64,000 bases of DNA from Chrysomallon squamiferum. Taxonomy: Eukaryota > Mollusca > Gastropoda > Neomphalida > Peltospiridae. The position numbers were made by a program, and so were the translations under genes. The notes beneath the pieces were generated by a model. It made no database searches. It saw nothing but the letters and a program-made list of their open reading frames with translations, and was not told where the DNA came from. The stretch is from NCBI GenBank assembly GCA_012295275.1, contig CM022672.1, positions 9,937,404 through 10,001,403 of the forward strand, read 5' to 3'. Positions 11,941-26,100 of the stretch are shown here, one piece after another; positions within the stretch are counted from its first letter, which is position 1, and every line of letters starts with the position of its first letter.

Positions 11941-12855
11941 TAAACGGGATTATTAAGTATCACGAGTAATCTGTAATACATACCAGCTGTAAACGATAGA
12001 ATTACTCGGTTTCGCTGCTGAATTATACAAAAAAATGATTTATTTATTTCTGATTAAACTGAATTTTGTTGTGCTTGTGTATGTTCAAGCGGGCGAGCGT
12101 GCGTGCGTGCGGGAGATTAACAAGTATATAAATTTGTATTTGGGATGTTGTATAGTTTGCTCAATATTAAAGTATTTTTAGTAATTCTTCTTGTTCTTGT
12201 TCTTCTTATTATTATTATAACTACTACTACTACTACTATTATTATTACTCTTGTTGTTGTTGTCAATATTAATAAATTTTAAGACGCCTCTAGAGTGTAA
12301 AAACGGTTGGAGATGCCATTAGCAGAAATAATTATCTTTGTTAAGTGCATATTTGAAATATTTTGATATCTAGATTAATATTCAGTGATAGTTTAATTAT
12401 TGTCTTCTGGTGAGACTAGCTCTGTCTTAGCCGGAGTAACGTGTGGCTGAGAACATCTCAGACGGATGTTTGGATGGTTACCGCTGTTTCTTCACTCAAA
12501 TGTCCTCTGATCTCGTCTCTGTCAGAGGATACTCTCGTTACCTCAGTCCTTACATTAGTCAATATCAAAGACTCCTGTCCTTTTGCTGAGATCATTCTTA
12601 AGTCAGTAATTCTGGAGAGAAAAATATACGGATAGTTGGTCAGTCATATTGAGATCATCATGACGGGAGGAAATTAGATATGTTTTAACTAAATTTTTGT
12701 TGTTATACTTAATTATTATTTAAGACTAGAGAATAAAAATAAAGAAAACAATGATTTTAAAGCTGCAAAATGTATTTCTGAAAATCACTAAAGTGCCCGT
12801 TGTCATTAAACATGAATGCCTTAATTTATTCAGTTCTTTTCTCTTTTTTTTTCAG

Positions 12856-12905
12856 ATATCAGATTATTTTATTGGATAGATATTTTCTAAGGGAGACTCT
12901 TGACA
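12856..12905 (+). other. 5' UTR part of the first coding exon of the sacsin-like gene
   Basis: A long pyrimidine tract ending TTTTTTTTTCAG at 12855 is a strong splice acceptor, so the ATG at 12906 lies inside an internal exon and the transcript must start upstream. The 50-bp leader contains in-frame stops before the ATG, which supports the chosen start (context GACAATGG). Confidence 0.6.
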
Positions 12906-13112
12906 ATGGATGAGAAAGGAGATAAAAACATGGGTATGATAAATTTTATTAACCTGAGAAAAATACACCTTATATTTGTCACAATTTGGAACACATCAGC
13001 AATAATAATAATACTTTTTTATTATTTAAAATATTTCGGCTCTACAATGTTTTTCTATTTGTAGCCTGGAATTGAAATTTGCATGATTTTTTAATAAAAC
13101 GTCTCCCATTAC

Positions 13113-13180
<68 letters not shown>

Positions 13181-13850
13181 CTGAGCATTTATTATTACAA
13201 CATTATCAAATTTAAACAGAATTACAATTAGTATTATTATCGTTGTTAGTGTCGTTGTTGTGTTCTTATTTTTGTTCTTATTATTATCTAAGTATTTATC
13301 ACTGAAATATTATCATTCTTTAAAAAACATTCTGTTATAACAAAATCCACAGTTTTGGTGGGTGGGCTTGGATGTATGAAGCAGCCAAGTCTAATAAAGC
13401 AGCTCAAATCTATACTGGACCAGTATCCAAAAGGTCAAATTTTGAAGGTAAGCAAATAGCTAGACTTTATTATATTGTCGGTTTAAGAAAAATAAAATAA
13501 AATAAAATGAAAATTTATAATAATTCAATACATACAATTTTTGAATAATTATTAAAACTGATAATTATATTTCATTACAATTCTTTTGTTTTGTTTTGTT
13601 GTTGTAAAATATTTTCTCTACGTCATATTAATTTATTCAGATATATTTTAGTACATATTACGTTATCCATAGGTAGGCTCTGTTAATGGCTGGTGTAACT
13701 AACTAGACAAGAAATTATGTCAGCTCAATAAACATATCACAAACGCAATTCATTATCACAAATTTGAAATGGTATGCCATCCATAAACATAAAGTTTAAA
13801 TCTAATATAATTTTTCATTATTATATATTAAAATGTTATTATTATTATTA

Positions 13851-13912
<62 letters not shown>

Positions 13913-14081
13913 AGAATATTGATAACATTAAATCTTAAATTTAATAATATCCATAAACAGTATTACATAAATATATAATTATTCAGGATAAGAAAAGCAT
14001 AAGTTTTACTTTTTTTAATCTTATGTAATTTTTTATATTATTATTATTATTTAAATTTCGTTTATTTAATTATTTAGTTGC

Positions 14082-14136
<55 letters not shown>

Positions 14137-17100
14137 GTTGTTGTTGTTGTCATTATTTGTTCATATTATTATATATTTATTACTATTATTATTATGGCAG
14201 GAGATGATTCAAAATGCTGAAGATGCTGGGGCAAGTGAGGTAAAAGTGTTGTTTGACCACAGACAGTGTAACAGTGAGACAGAGTTATCACAAGTCGAAT
14301 ATCCATCTCATCTGAAAGCTTTACAGGTAGAAAATACACAAAAACAAATTAAGTTAATATATTTCATTTAAGAACAATTTTGGTGTGCCCCACGAAAATC
14401 TAGGACCTAGGTAGATATTTGTGATGATAAAAAATTGATTTATAGTACATTATATCCACACTTCAGCATTAAAATGTTCTTTACGGTAGATCATTAGTAT
14501 TATGTTAAGAGCGGAAAAATATCCAGCAAGAAATGGCATGTTGCCCGGAGAAGATTTTATACGCGTTGTAAACTCGTTCGAAACGAGTTTTGGCTGATGA
14601 ACAGTTGTTTACCGGTGATAGGGTGTGCAAGTGTGATAAATAGCCAAAGTTTTCTTGTGACACATATTCCGCAATTGTTTGTAAGGCTTCACTGGGGGGA
14701 CTGATGAACCACACTATTGCATCATTTTGATTTTGATCAGTTAGAACTTTTTATTAATAACGTTAACATAATATGGCATTTAGAAATATAATAGAGTGAT
14801 AACTAAAACTGAAATGAAATGGGCACTCATAATGTTTCATTGGATATGCTGTCAAGATAATTATTCATTTCACTTCAGGGTCCTGGTTTGTGCATCTTTA
14901 ATGATGCCAGCTTTACGGAAAGTGATTGGAATGGAATTCGAATGATTCAGTGCAGCAATAAAGAAGAAAATCGTCTCAAAGTCGGACGTTATGGCCTGGG
15001 ATTCAAATCGGTATTTCACGTAACAGGTATCCAGTATTTCAAACTAACACATTTATAAAAGGTTAGTACTTACATGAAAAGCCCGTATTTTATTAAAGAA
15101 AATTTAAAATACCAAAACCCAGATTAATTTATCTGATTATTGGTTTCGCTAAATACACTTCATTTGAATTATCTCTTTTCAAGATTGGCTCTGTGTTTTA
15201 AGTGGAAAATGGATTCTTTTCATTAACCCCCACGAACCAAACGATGAAGTATGTTTGCTGATAGAAATTTCAGACTTGAATAAGATATCAAAACACGCTG
15301 TGCTGTCAGTATTTGGAGACACATTTGATTTCTCTGAATCTTGTCTTCAGAATGGATCCTATAATGGAACCTTGTTTTGGTTTCCATTACGACAGACTCC
15401 GTCAAAACTTTCAGAGGAGATCTACTCAGAAAAAGAAGTACAGGAAATGTTCAGCACCTTCACTGCAGAAGCTGAAAGTACTCTTCTTTTCCTTAAATCA
15501 CTGGAAAAAATCTCTCTTTTTAAAAGAAATGATTCAGAGATTCAACGAGTTTTCACAGTTCAGATAGGACGACCTTTCTTGGAGTCTGTGAGACAAGAAA
15601 GAAATCGTTTTAAGTTGAATCTTAGAGAGACAGGTGATGGTCTGCGTTCAGAATCCTGCCACAGTGGAATCCACATTTCAATAGAAAGCACAGAAATGGT
15701 ATCCACAGAAAGCTTTCGTTCAACAGCTCGTGAATGGATTGTTGTACACTTCTACAAAGGAGGACCCACGTCAGATCGGCTTGCTCATCTTTGCGCTGAC
15801 AAAGAACTTTCTTATTCACCTTACGTTGGCATCGCTTACCCTCTAACAAACACTCTTCAAACCACCGGACACATCTTTTGTTTCCTGCCATTATCTTTTA
15901 GTGAAGAAAACAGTACTGGGCTGCCTGTGCATGTCAATGGATTTTTTGCTTTGACACCTGATCGCCGATCAGTGAAATGGTCTCGTGGTGGAGATAAGCA
16001 AGAAAAATGGAATCGTTGTCTGATTTCAGAGGTCATTCCTGACGCCTATGTTGTCTTGGTGGATAAGCTGAAAGCACTGTGTGAAGAAAGAAACAATTGT
16101 TCTGATTCTATTAGCATCTTTTATGAATCTTTCCCTGATCAGTCAAAGGTTGTTGGCATGTGGAAAACACTTTTAAAACCATTCTTCAAGCAGTTATCTG
16201 AAAAGAATATTTTTTTCAGTAAGGTCGATGGTGGAAAGTGGCTCCGTAAACAAGATATTATTCTGGCTGTTTATGAAGATGACATTGAACCGTGTGTGTG
16301 TGAGACTGTCACAAAGACATATCTGCAGTACCAGCAAAATATCGTGCAGCTACCAGATCATATTGTGGACAAGAAAACAACAAAGGTTATAAAGGTCTCT
16401 CCAGAAGGTTTATGCAGCCTCCTGAATAAATCCGAAATATACGAAAGCTATAATTTTACTGAACGAATCAATCTTTTGAAATATGTTCTATTATCTTCTT
16501 CTTATGCCAGTCTTACAGGATTATCTCTGATTCCTTTGGTTGATGGAACATTTCAGACATTTTCTGCAGAGGAAGTTTACTTCTGCCCAGGAAATGTCCA
16601 GTTATTCCCTGGCCTTGAATCCTGCTTGGTTAATGAAAGAATTGACTGGTCTATCCTACAACATTTTGCTGAAATGGCTGACAAAGGTATGTTTATGGAT
16701 TACACTTCATTAGAGAAGAGTCATTTATGTGCACTGTTTTATACAGAAATAGAAACAAAATCTCATTTGTTTTTCTATCTGATATTGTTGAAGATAAGTT
16801 TAGCATTCTGAACTTTTATTAAATAGTCAATTCTTACACCTATTCATAAGTATTTCTTTCATTTTTCCAGGCTATCATAAAGTGAGAAAACTAACACCTG
16901 AAACCTTTACTGAACTCGTGAAGAAATGTTTCAGTCAAAATTTTAACACAAAGGATAAGGTAATCATCCTACAGCGATCTTCTACTAGACTGGGAGAGAA
17001 ATGGCTAAATCGTTTATGGTCATTTGCTCAAGAACTCAAAATGGACTTAAAGACCAAATTACCTGATTTGCCTCTTGTACCTGAATACAGTGAAGATAAA

Positions 17101-20100
17101 ATAAATCTACATTCTTTGAACAACAAATTCATTGTACAATCTTACGAAGGATTTGACAGCCTATCAGACGAAATTTCTTCTGGTTTAAGGGAGTTAGGAG
17201 TTACTGTTTTGCCATCAGTTCCTAAGTACGTTCAAGCTTTATTACCTGTTGGCAGCATCATTCAGTTTCCTAGTCAGTCAGGACTTCTTAAAAGTTTAAG
17301 CACAATATCACAGGACAACATAGATTACTTCAATAAAACAACAGACGAAATTATCAGAAATGTCTTTTTAGAGTACTTAGCTTCGTGCAAACAAATATTA
17401 CCGGAAGCCAAAGAAACATTAAAACAATTGAAATTATTCAGAAATACCGCATCGTCAGTAAGAAACGTGGCCATACTTGAATTGAATCAGATAGCACCAG
17501 TTGAAGAAATTCCCGTTGCTTATCCATCAGTGTATTTGTACGGTCAGTGCCCTGCAACTCGTCACTTGGCAAAGGAGTTGGGAGCTCAAGAAGTTTCAAT
17601 AAAAGAAATCATTTGTAAAGTGCTGGATGTCATAATGAACGATAATAAAAGAAAACAGTACAATGATAGAGAAGTCGAAAAGTTTATGAGATTCCTTTTA
17701 GAAAACAGTCACCCGTATCTGACAGATGACAGGGTGAAACAAAGAGCAAGTCAGATTCAGTTTCTACCTTCTGAAGGAGAAGTCAGATTGCATAAAGCAA
17801 AAGAATTATTTGATCCAAGAAGTTCTTCATTGCAAGACTTGTTTCATGGTGAGAACAAATTTCCAAGTCAAGATTTCTCTGAGACAAGTTTACTCGATGG
17901 GTTACGAAAACTTGGACTGAAAGGAGAAAAAGATGTTGCTTTATCAGATATTTGTGAATCAGCATCAGTAATTGAGTCCAAGTTCCAGGAGCAGCATGAA
18001 CATGTAAAGGTGATCCAGAAAGGAAAAGCTATGTTGAATTTTCTGAGAAACTTCAGAAGCGTTGACATCAAGGTCACAAGACTTTCATCTCAGCTCTGGC
18101 TGCCAGTGCTGGTGAGCAGACCTCCAACCTACCCAGAACATCTTCCTTTTGCTGGCTCAGGTGAATATTACATAGGCAGGCCAAAGGAAATGCATAACTT
18201 CACTCACCTGACATTGGTTGGATCTGTCAAAATGGTTTCTATGGAAAAACTGCCTAATGTGATGGAATCTTTGGTTGAAGTTCCGTCTGAAGATGTAGTT
18301 CTCAAACATTTAAAGAATATCACTGGCACTTACCATGCAGACGAACATCGGTTGTACATGAATCAACTTGATCAAATATACAAATATTTCAGTAAGATCG
18401 AACTTTCAGGAAAAGCAGTAATATTATTGGCAACAATGAAATCTATTTGGGCTGGAGAAGATGCAGTGTTTGTTGAACCAAAACAAATTGTTATAAACCA
18501 TACACTGTCAGACCTTAATTTAGTTCCATACCGATATCCTCTGCCTAATTCTTTGAAAAACTATAGTCGTCTGTTTCTACAGATTGGTGCCTCAGAATAC
18601 CAGTCTTCAGAAATACTTTACGAAATTTTGCTGGAAATCCAAGAGAAATGTGAAAACCAAACAGTGAGTGCTTGTGATGATAGGACTTTGGTTATGAAAA
18701 TTTTGGATAACCTAATCAAAGACTGTTCTATCGAAAAGAAAAAGATTCCGATTCCCGTTCACAATCTAGATGATCGTCTTGTACTCAAGAAAACTGAGGA
18801 ATGTGTTTATTGTGAATCATTTCAGATGTTAGGAACTGCAGAAGAGGATCAAGAAGAAAGATCTTATTATGCAAACATTTCTTTAGATCAGGCTAAACAT
18901 CTTGGGATTCGAATTCTGAAAAATTCTCTCATGGATGCTACAGAAGAAATTGACATGAATTTTGGTCAAAAAGAACCGCTGACGAGAAGATTGAGAAATC
19001 TTCTACGTGGATACACCGATGGTTTCTCCGTTCCAAAGGAAATCATACAGAATGCTGATGATGCACAAGCCAGTGAAGTGAATTTTCTTTACGACGAAAG
19101 AGAGAATCTAAATGCAAGAACCAAGCTGTTTAATGAGGGAATGGCTTCTTTACAGGGTCCAGCATTATGGGCACAGAATGATGCTCTGTTTTCGGAATCG
19201 GACATTTCTAACATCACCAAACTCAGTGGAGAAACGAAACTTGATGACTGTACCAAAATTGGAAGATTTGGATTAGGTTTCAACTCAGTTTACAACTTGA
19301 CTGATGTTCCTAGTTTTGTCAGTGGAAATACCGTTGTGATATTTGATCCACATCAGAGCTATCTGGGAAGTCCTGGCATGAAAGCAAATATCTCTGTTCA
19401 AAGAAACAGATCGATGTTACGAAGAATGCAAGATCAGTTTAAACCATTTGAAGGAGTTTTTGGTTGTCATTCTTTGCACGATGAAAAACATTCTGAATAT
19501 GCTGGCACTTTATTTCGATTTCCACTCAGAACAGAAGAACAAGCACAACAAAGTCAAATCAGTGAGTTGTATTACTCTCCTGAAGAAATGAAAAACTTTC
19601 TACACGTGTTTTTTTCTGCAGTTGGAAATCTTCTGCTTTTCTGTCAAAATGTCGAAGTTGTCAGAATGTATCATTTGCCTAAAGACACATCAGACCCTTC
19701 GATGGCAACACTCCTGGTGGAAGTTAGAAAAAGCGTCGAAAGAATTAGCCCACCACCAACAGGATCAGTGCTCAGATTCTTTTCAAATGCGTGGGAGAAT
19801 ATATCTCACAATTGTGTTGTGAATCAGAATGTTTGTATCTCACTCACCATGTCTGATAAAACCAGGGAGATATGTGATATCACTCCAAATTCGTCTCATG
19901 TAAATTGGAATGTTGCCTGGGTTCTTGGATGTCATGAATCAGCAGACCTGATAAAGAGTCACCAAATGAAGGGACTTTTGCCAGTTGCAGCTGCTGCAGT
20001 GTCGTTTTGTAAAAGAGAGGATCATACTGTTTTGCTTCCCTTGGATAGATGTCCCGATGGCTTTTACAAAGAGGGCCACTTATTTTGTTTCCTACCTCTG

Positions 20101-23100
20101 CCAATACAAACACCATTGCCACTGCACATAAACGGAGCATTTGCACTGACACTTGACAGAAAACAACTGTGTTCAAAATCAGAAGATGAGAAATCTGTTT
20201 CCATTGAAGCAAAATGGAACGAAGTTCTGTGGTCAGATGCTGTTACATCTGCGCTGGTCCAGGTTCTGGTCAATTTGAAAACGATCATTAATGAAGTTGA
20301 TGAAACTTACTATAGACTGTGGCCAAGGAGAGAAATGATGAATGAATCAAGTTTCAAGAAATTCTATGAAATTATAGTTCAGGACAATCCTAAAGTTTTT
20401 TTCCATGATTCAGTTTGGATTTGTTTTCAGGATGCTCTCTTTTTAGATCCTCAACTACGTTTTGAAAGAAATGTTGGATCTGTTGCCTTCGACGCATTCA
20501 AACATTTTTACACAGGTGACATGATTGTTGCAGATGCTCCTGAAAATATATTAGAAAGTATTAAGCTCTCTGGTCAGCAAAACAAACTAAATTCTCACAT
20601 TTTCACTCTGAATGACTTTTATAAGGAAATCGTGTTTCCCAATATAAATGACCCATACTGGAATAGTGAATCGCTCGATTCTTTAGTGATATATGCTTTA
20701 CAACAAGGCAATAAAGAAGTTAAAAATGTTATGAAAAATATAGAATGTATTCCAACAAGACCTTCAGGACTGCTGAAACGACCAAGGGATTTGGTTAATT
20801 CGCATGGACACACAGCTTGTTTGTTCAGAGATTCCGATGCCGTTTTTCCAATAGAAACAAATATTGGAACGACTGTCAGTGGATTTTGCAGTCCGCAAAT
20901 ACTGCAAGAACTTACTGATCTTGGGATGCAGAATAAAGAACTGTACTGGAATGTTGTTTACGAAAGAATTCAGTCTATACAAATACTAATGAATGAAAAT
21001 AGAGAAGATGCAGTTAATCGCTGCAAAAACATTTTAAATTACCTTGGAGAAAAAAATACTCATGACGACTCAAAGATTCAACGATTTGAAAGCTGTCCAG
21101 GTGCACTGAAAGAAAAAATGCGGAAAGAAAGGTTTTTACCCATCCTGCAAACGCCAAATTACTGGCCAACATCTTGGTTTGGCAGTAAAACACAGCACCT
21201 CCTAGAAACACCTACTTCGATGTGCTTTCCGGAGTGTAAATTTATTGTCGGTTCAAATACATTTGTCCTTGACGCAACTGAGTTGGAATCGAGTTCAAAC
21301 AGAAAGGTCCTTGAATGGCTTGGAGTTCAATCTAAAGCCAACATTCGAGTGAGTGACGTTGTTAAACATTTGCTAACGACATCCTCAATCCAAATAGACT
21401 CACTTCCTACACCTGCTTTCACAAAATTGTCAGATATTTGTTCTGCTGTATACCAGCATCTCAATAAAGTTTGTTTATCAGATGACACGGAAGCCAAAGA
21501 GATACTCAAACTTAACCTGTTCCGTAAACAAATTATTCTTCATGGTAAGTCTTTTCTACGGCCTAATCAGTTAGCATTTAACTTGGAATATGTCTTGGAA
21601 CCGTATTTGTACAAAGTTGATGAAATACTGGAAAACCAGAACAAATCATTTTTAGAGACTGTTGGTGTCCGAAATGCTTTTGAATCCGAAGATGCTGCAA
21701 ATATCATGAAAGAAATGGCTGAGAATTGCGGAAGAAATGCCTTAAATGAAAAGCAGTTACACTGCTTTTCCCAAGCAGCCTTACTCTTAGTCGAGCAGCT
21801 GCAAACTAGTGGCTCTGGATCCGTTGCAAAGGAATTTAGTTCCTTATTTTTACCAGATTCGAGAGGCATTTTGCAACCCATTTCTGAACTGTGTTTAGAT
21901 GACTGTGAGTGGATAGGAGAAGCTGAGTCTATGAAGTTTCTGCATCGGATTATGCCTGTAGCTGTTGCAGTTGCTTTTGGAGTTAAAACTAAACGGCAGC
22001 AAGATGTGAGTTCTCATGCGACGTTGTTTGACATGACTTCTTTTGGTCAGCATGAATCTCTCGCCAACAGACTGAAACGAATCCTAGAGGGGTATCCATG
22101 TGATTCTTCTCTGATGAAAGAACTCCTGCAGAATGCTGATGATGCTGGAGCAACTGAGCTGATGTTTATTAAAGACTTCAGAACTCATCCAAGTGACAGA
22201 ATTTTTGATGATAGATGGAAACCATTGCAAGGCCCAGCTCTGTGTGTTTATAACAACAGCTACTTCCAAGAGGAAGATTTCGCTGGAATACAAAATTTAG
22301 GCATTGGCAGCAAAGGGGATGATCCATTAAAAACAGGGCAGTATGGAGTTGGATTTAATGCTGTGTACCATTTGACCGATGTTCCAACCTTTTTGACTGT
22401 AGGACCAACAACACAAGAAACACTCTGTGTCCTTGACCCTAATTGTCTGTACACACCCACCACTAAAGAAGGCGTTCCCGGTGCAAGATTTACAAACCTG
22501 TCACATTTGAAAAAATCATACAGAGATGTTTTTTCTTGTTATCTTGAAAATCAAATTCAACTGCATCCACAAGGCACATTATTTCGCTTTCCTCTTCGAA
22601 CATTGGAAATGGCTAGTTGTTCACAAATTTGCCAAACAGAGATGTCGATTGAGAAAGTTAAAGACTTACTGGATTCCTTTTCATCGGACATGGCTGATTC
22701 ACTTTTATTTCTTCATAATGTAAAGAAGATATCCATAGCATCAGTGAATGAAAGTGGACAAATAATAGTTGATCGTGTTGTGGAATCAAACGCATCTATT
22801 GAAGATCTGGAAAAACAGCATCAGTTCTTTAATATAGTAAAGCAGAGAGTGAAGAATGAACAAAACGAGAGAAAACAACTACAGGATTTAGATGAAGAAG
22901 ATTTTTTTATCACTCTGCATATAAAAGATTCTCGTAAAGAAGAAATCGAAGAGTGGATGGTTGTCCATCAGTTTGGATTTTCAAAACACTGGCAGGTATC
23001 TCCAGAGCTGGAATCAGCCTGGAATAAGAAGGAAATAAATTTGTTACCCAGAGGAGGCGTTGCTGCACGTCTCGATGTTGAAGAGTCTCAATGCGACAAA

Positions 23101-26100
23101 AATGTTTTTTGCATTCTTCCACTTCCAATCAAAACAGGTTTACCAGTTCACATCAATGGACATTTCTCTCTTGACCACGAAGCCAGGAGAAATTTGTGGC
23201 ACGGAACAACAGATCACCGTTCTAAATGGAACCGTCTTATTTCAAAATCACTGATTGTACCAGCATACCTCAAAATTGTTGAACAGATAAAAAATGAGGT
23301 TAAAGCTAGACGACGATCATGAAAGTACTAAAAAATCTTTAAACACATATAACACGTTTTTCCCAAATATATCTAAATCAACAGGTGAATTTTGGACATT
23401 ATTTGTTATAGACTTTTACAAAACTATTTTTGAGTGGAAGCTTCCACTTTTTCCAGTCATGTACAGCCACAAGACATCTGACATAGTTAGCTGGGTTTCT
23501 GTATCTGTGGAGAGAGGATTTCCTGGATATTTTCAAATGGAAATTACAACAGGTGTTGTTGTTGAAAATGGAAAAAGTCAAACGGAGTCTAATAAAACAT
23601 CTCAGGAACTGTATGCTTTGCTGAAAAAACTTGGTATGAAGATCATCGAAGCCCCTTTATGGATCCATGAAAGTTTTGAAAAAGCAGCTTTAGGAGATCG
23701 TGTTCAGTGTATTAAACCTCAAAATGTCATAACATTCTTGAAATGATGCAACTTAGCTGAAGAAAGTGATAAATGCTTTGCTGGTCAATTACCTGTACCA
23801 ATCGACAGCTCTCCATTCTGTGATCTAAAGTCAGTTAAGCTTCTTATAGCTTTCTGCCAAAGAGTTGAAAATTTTCAATCACATATTGTTGGTCTTCCTC
23901 TGTGTTTGACAAATGCAAATTATCTCTATATCTTCAGCATAGGAAATCCAATTTTTGTAACCACATTTACTGATTTGATAGAAGGTTCAGCCGACAAATG
24001 TCTTCACAAGGACATTGTTGACACATTTTTAGACTTCAAACAATGTGCAGCTTTGAAAAAAATGGATGTCTATGATTTTTCCAAGATACTTAAGGACACC
24101 CTTGATGAAACTGTGTACAAACGGGGCAGAGCTGTTGAATGGAACTGTGAACAAAAGAGGCAACCAACTAAGAGATGGATAGGAAGATTGTGGACATTTC
24201 TTTTCCAAGAAATAAAAAAAGAACAGAAAAATAAATGTTCATTATCAGATTTTGGAACATTGAATGAGTGGAGCCTATTACCATGTACAGTTATTAAGGA
24301 AGACAGGAACTCAAAAGAAAACATTTACACCAAGCAGCTATATCCTATTAAGGGAGCTGAAAATGTCATTAACTTTAGGTACATAACAGACAGAAGTTTG
24401 GATAAAGCCTTGAAATCACTTGGTTTGCCAGTCTTCAATTCATTTCCATTTCCTTTAGATAATCCTAACATTGCTAAATTTGCTTCTTCTTTAACTGCAA
24501 GTCTTCAAAATGTATTCAGTGTCCCCATAGCTCTGTCAAACCATAAATATGAACATGTAAAAGTGTCTGCTTATAACGGCTATACTTTGTTGAAATTCTT
24601 CTGTGACAAGCTGGATGATTTCAAAGAAAATAAAAGTCAGGTAACGAAGATGCTAAAATATTTGCCATTTTATCCTACTTTTTCTGATACAGCACAGTCA
24701 CTGTCAAACTGTGGAAGACACGTGTTTATTAAAGATGAATATCGTTTTGTTCCTAAAACTGGAATGAATGTTTGGTGTTCAGGTACCAACATTACCATTT
24801 TCTTGTTCAAACGTGATCTGACAAATCTGTACTCTTTTCTTAATATTGACGGTCTGACACGAGAGGCTTTTTTAGCCGGCATATTCTGCCAAACTTCCAC
24901 ATGTTACCATCTGATTCAAAGGCAGTTCACTTGAAATATATTAGAGATCATTTTATTTTAAAGACATTCAGGAATGAAGAAGAAGAAGAACTTTTAAAAG
25001 CCCTGAAGAGACTGCCCTTTATAGAAAAGAATGACGGAACACTTGGCAGAGCAGACGAATTTTTCAGCAAGAAGGTATTTTTATTTCAACAAATTTGTCC
25101 ACCGCAAGCATTTCCACCACCACCATACGATAATGACGAGGAGTGGCACGACTTCTTGGTGTTGGCGGGAATGAAAGACGAAGTCACTGTTGAGATTTTT
25201 GTCCAGTTTGCTAAGAACATCGAGACACTGGCTAGAAAAGGCCTGTCAGAACACACTGAGAAGAAATCAAGACGGCTGGTTTCACATTTATTTTTAAGAC
25301 CAAATCTCCTACATGAAAATCTACTTCCACAGATTAAAAACATTACATTTGTTCTTCCATATTGTGTGAAAGACGAACTCAAAAATGGAACAATTCTGAA
25401 TTCTATTCACAATCAGTTTGAAAGTGAATCAAAGTTGATTTCTTTCAATGGTTCTATTCCTTCTAAACATTGTCATTTGGTGTGGACTACTTGCACTATG
25501 TTTTCACCGTTTGTGACGCATCACCAGGAAAAGAAAATTACAAAGCAACTTGGAATCGAAAATGTTCCAGAAAAAAGTCTTGTTATTTCACACTTGAAAA
25601 ACATAATAGCTCGTCTTGAAAATATGGAAGAATCAGAGATAAGCAAAATTCAAAGCTGTTTGTTGGATATAATGGAAAGCTGTTACGACTATTTTAAAAC
25701 ATGTGGTGTTACTAAAGACGACAAAGCAAATCTTGAAGAATATCGTATCATTTACCTGCCAGACAATAACGTGATGGTCAGAGCAAAGGACATTGTCATT
25801 GAACTTCGCAAAGAGGATGCGATTCGTGGCCACATTTATCAACCTCCTGTATATTTTGGTCGTTTTTATTCAGTATTTGAAAGCTTTGGAGCGAGCAAAA
25901 ATATTTCTGCCAATCATTATGCACAGGTTTTGGACAGGATCCACCAGACTGCCGGAGATAAACATTTAAATCCCAATGAGTTGCTTGTTGTGATGAAAGC
26001 AGTAAAACTGTTGTTTAAATGTCTTGAAAATGAAAACTGTTCATCAGACATTACAGTTCCCACTCTTTATCTTCCAAGTTCTGAAGAGACACTTGCCCCT

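Larger units (their letters stand above)
10130..12250. repeat. Tandem array unit C, interrupted
   Basis: Matches unit A from the CGTATGCCAACA landmark (near 10160) to about 10684. The match is broken by a GC-richer insertion (10687 to about 11940) and resumes near 11980-12240, where the block with GAATTATAC...CTCAAT.TTAAAG corresponds to unit A 7525-7670. Confidence 0.7.

Noticed and set aside
12441-12635. 64-codon + strand frame just upstream of the sacsin-like gene
   Set aside because: Less AT-rich than its flanks and could be part of a leader exon, but there is no clear splice support and no homology, so no gene is called.
23294-24934. Treating the shifted-frame segment as separate genes
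   Set aside because: The frame-shifted peptides continue sacsin-type sequence in order, with no promoter or splice signals, so one interrupted gene is the simpler reading.
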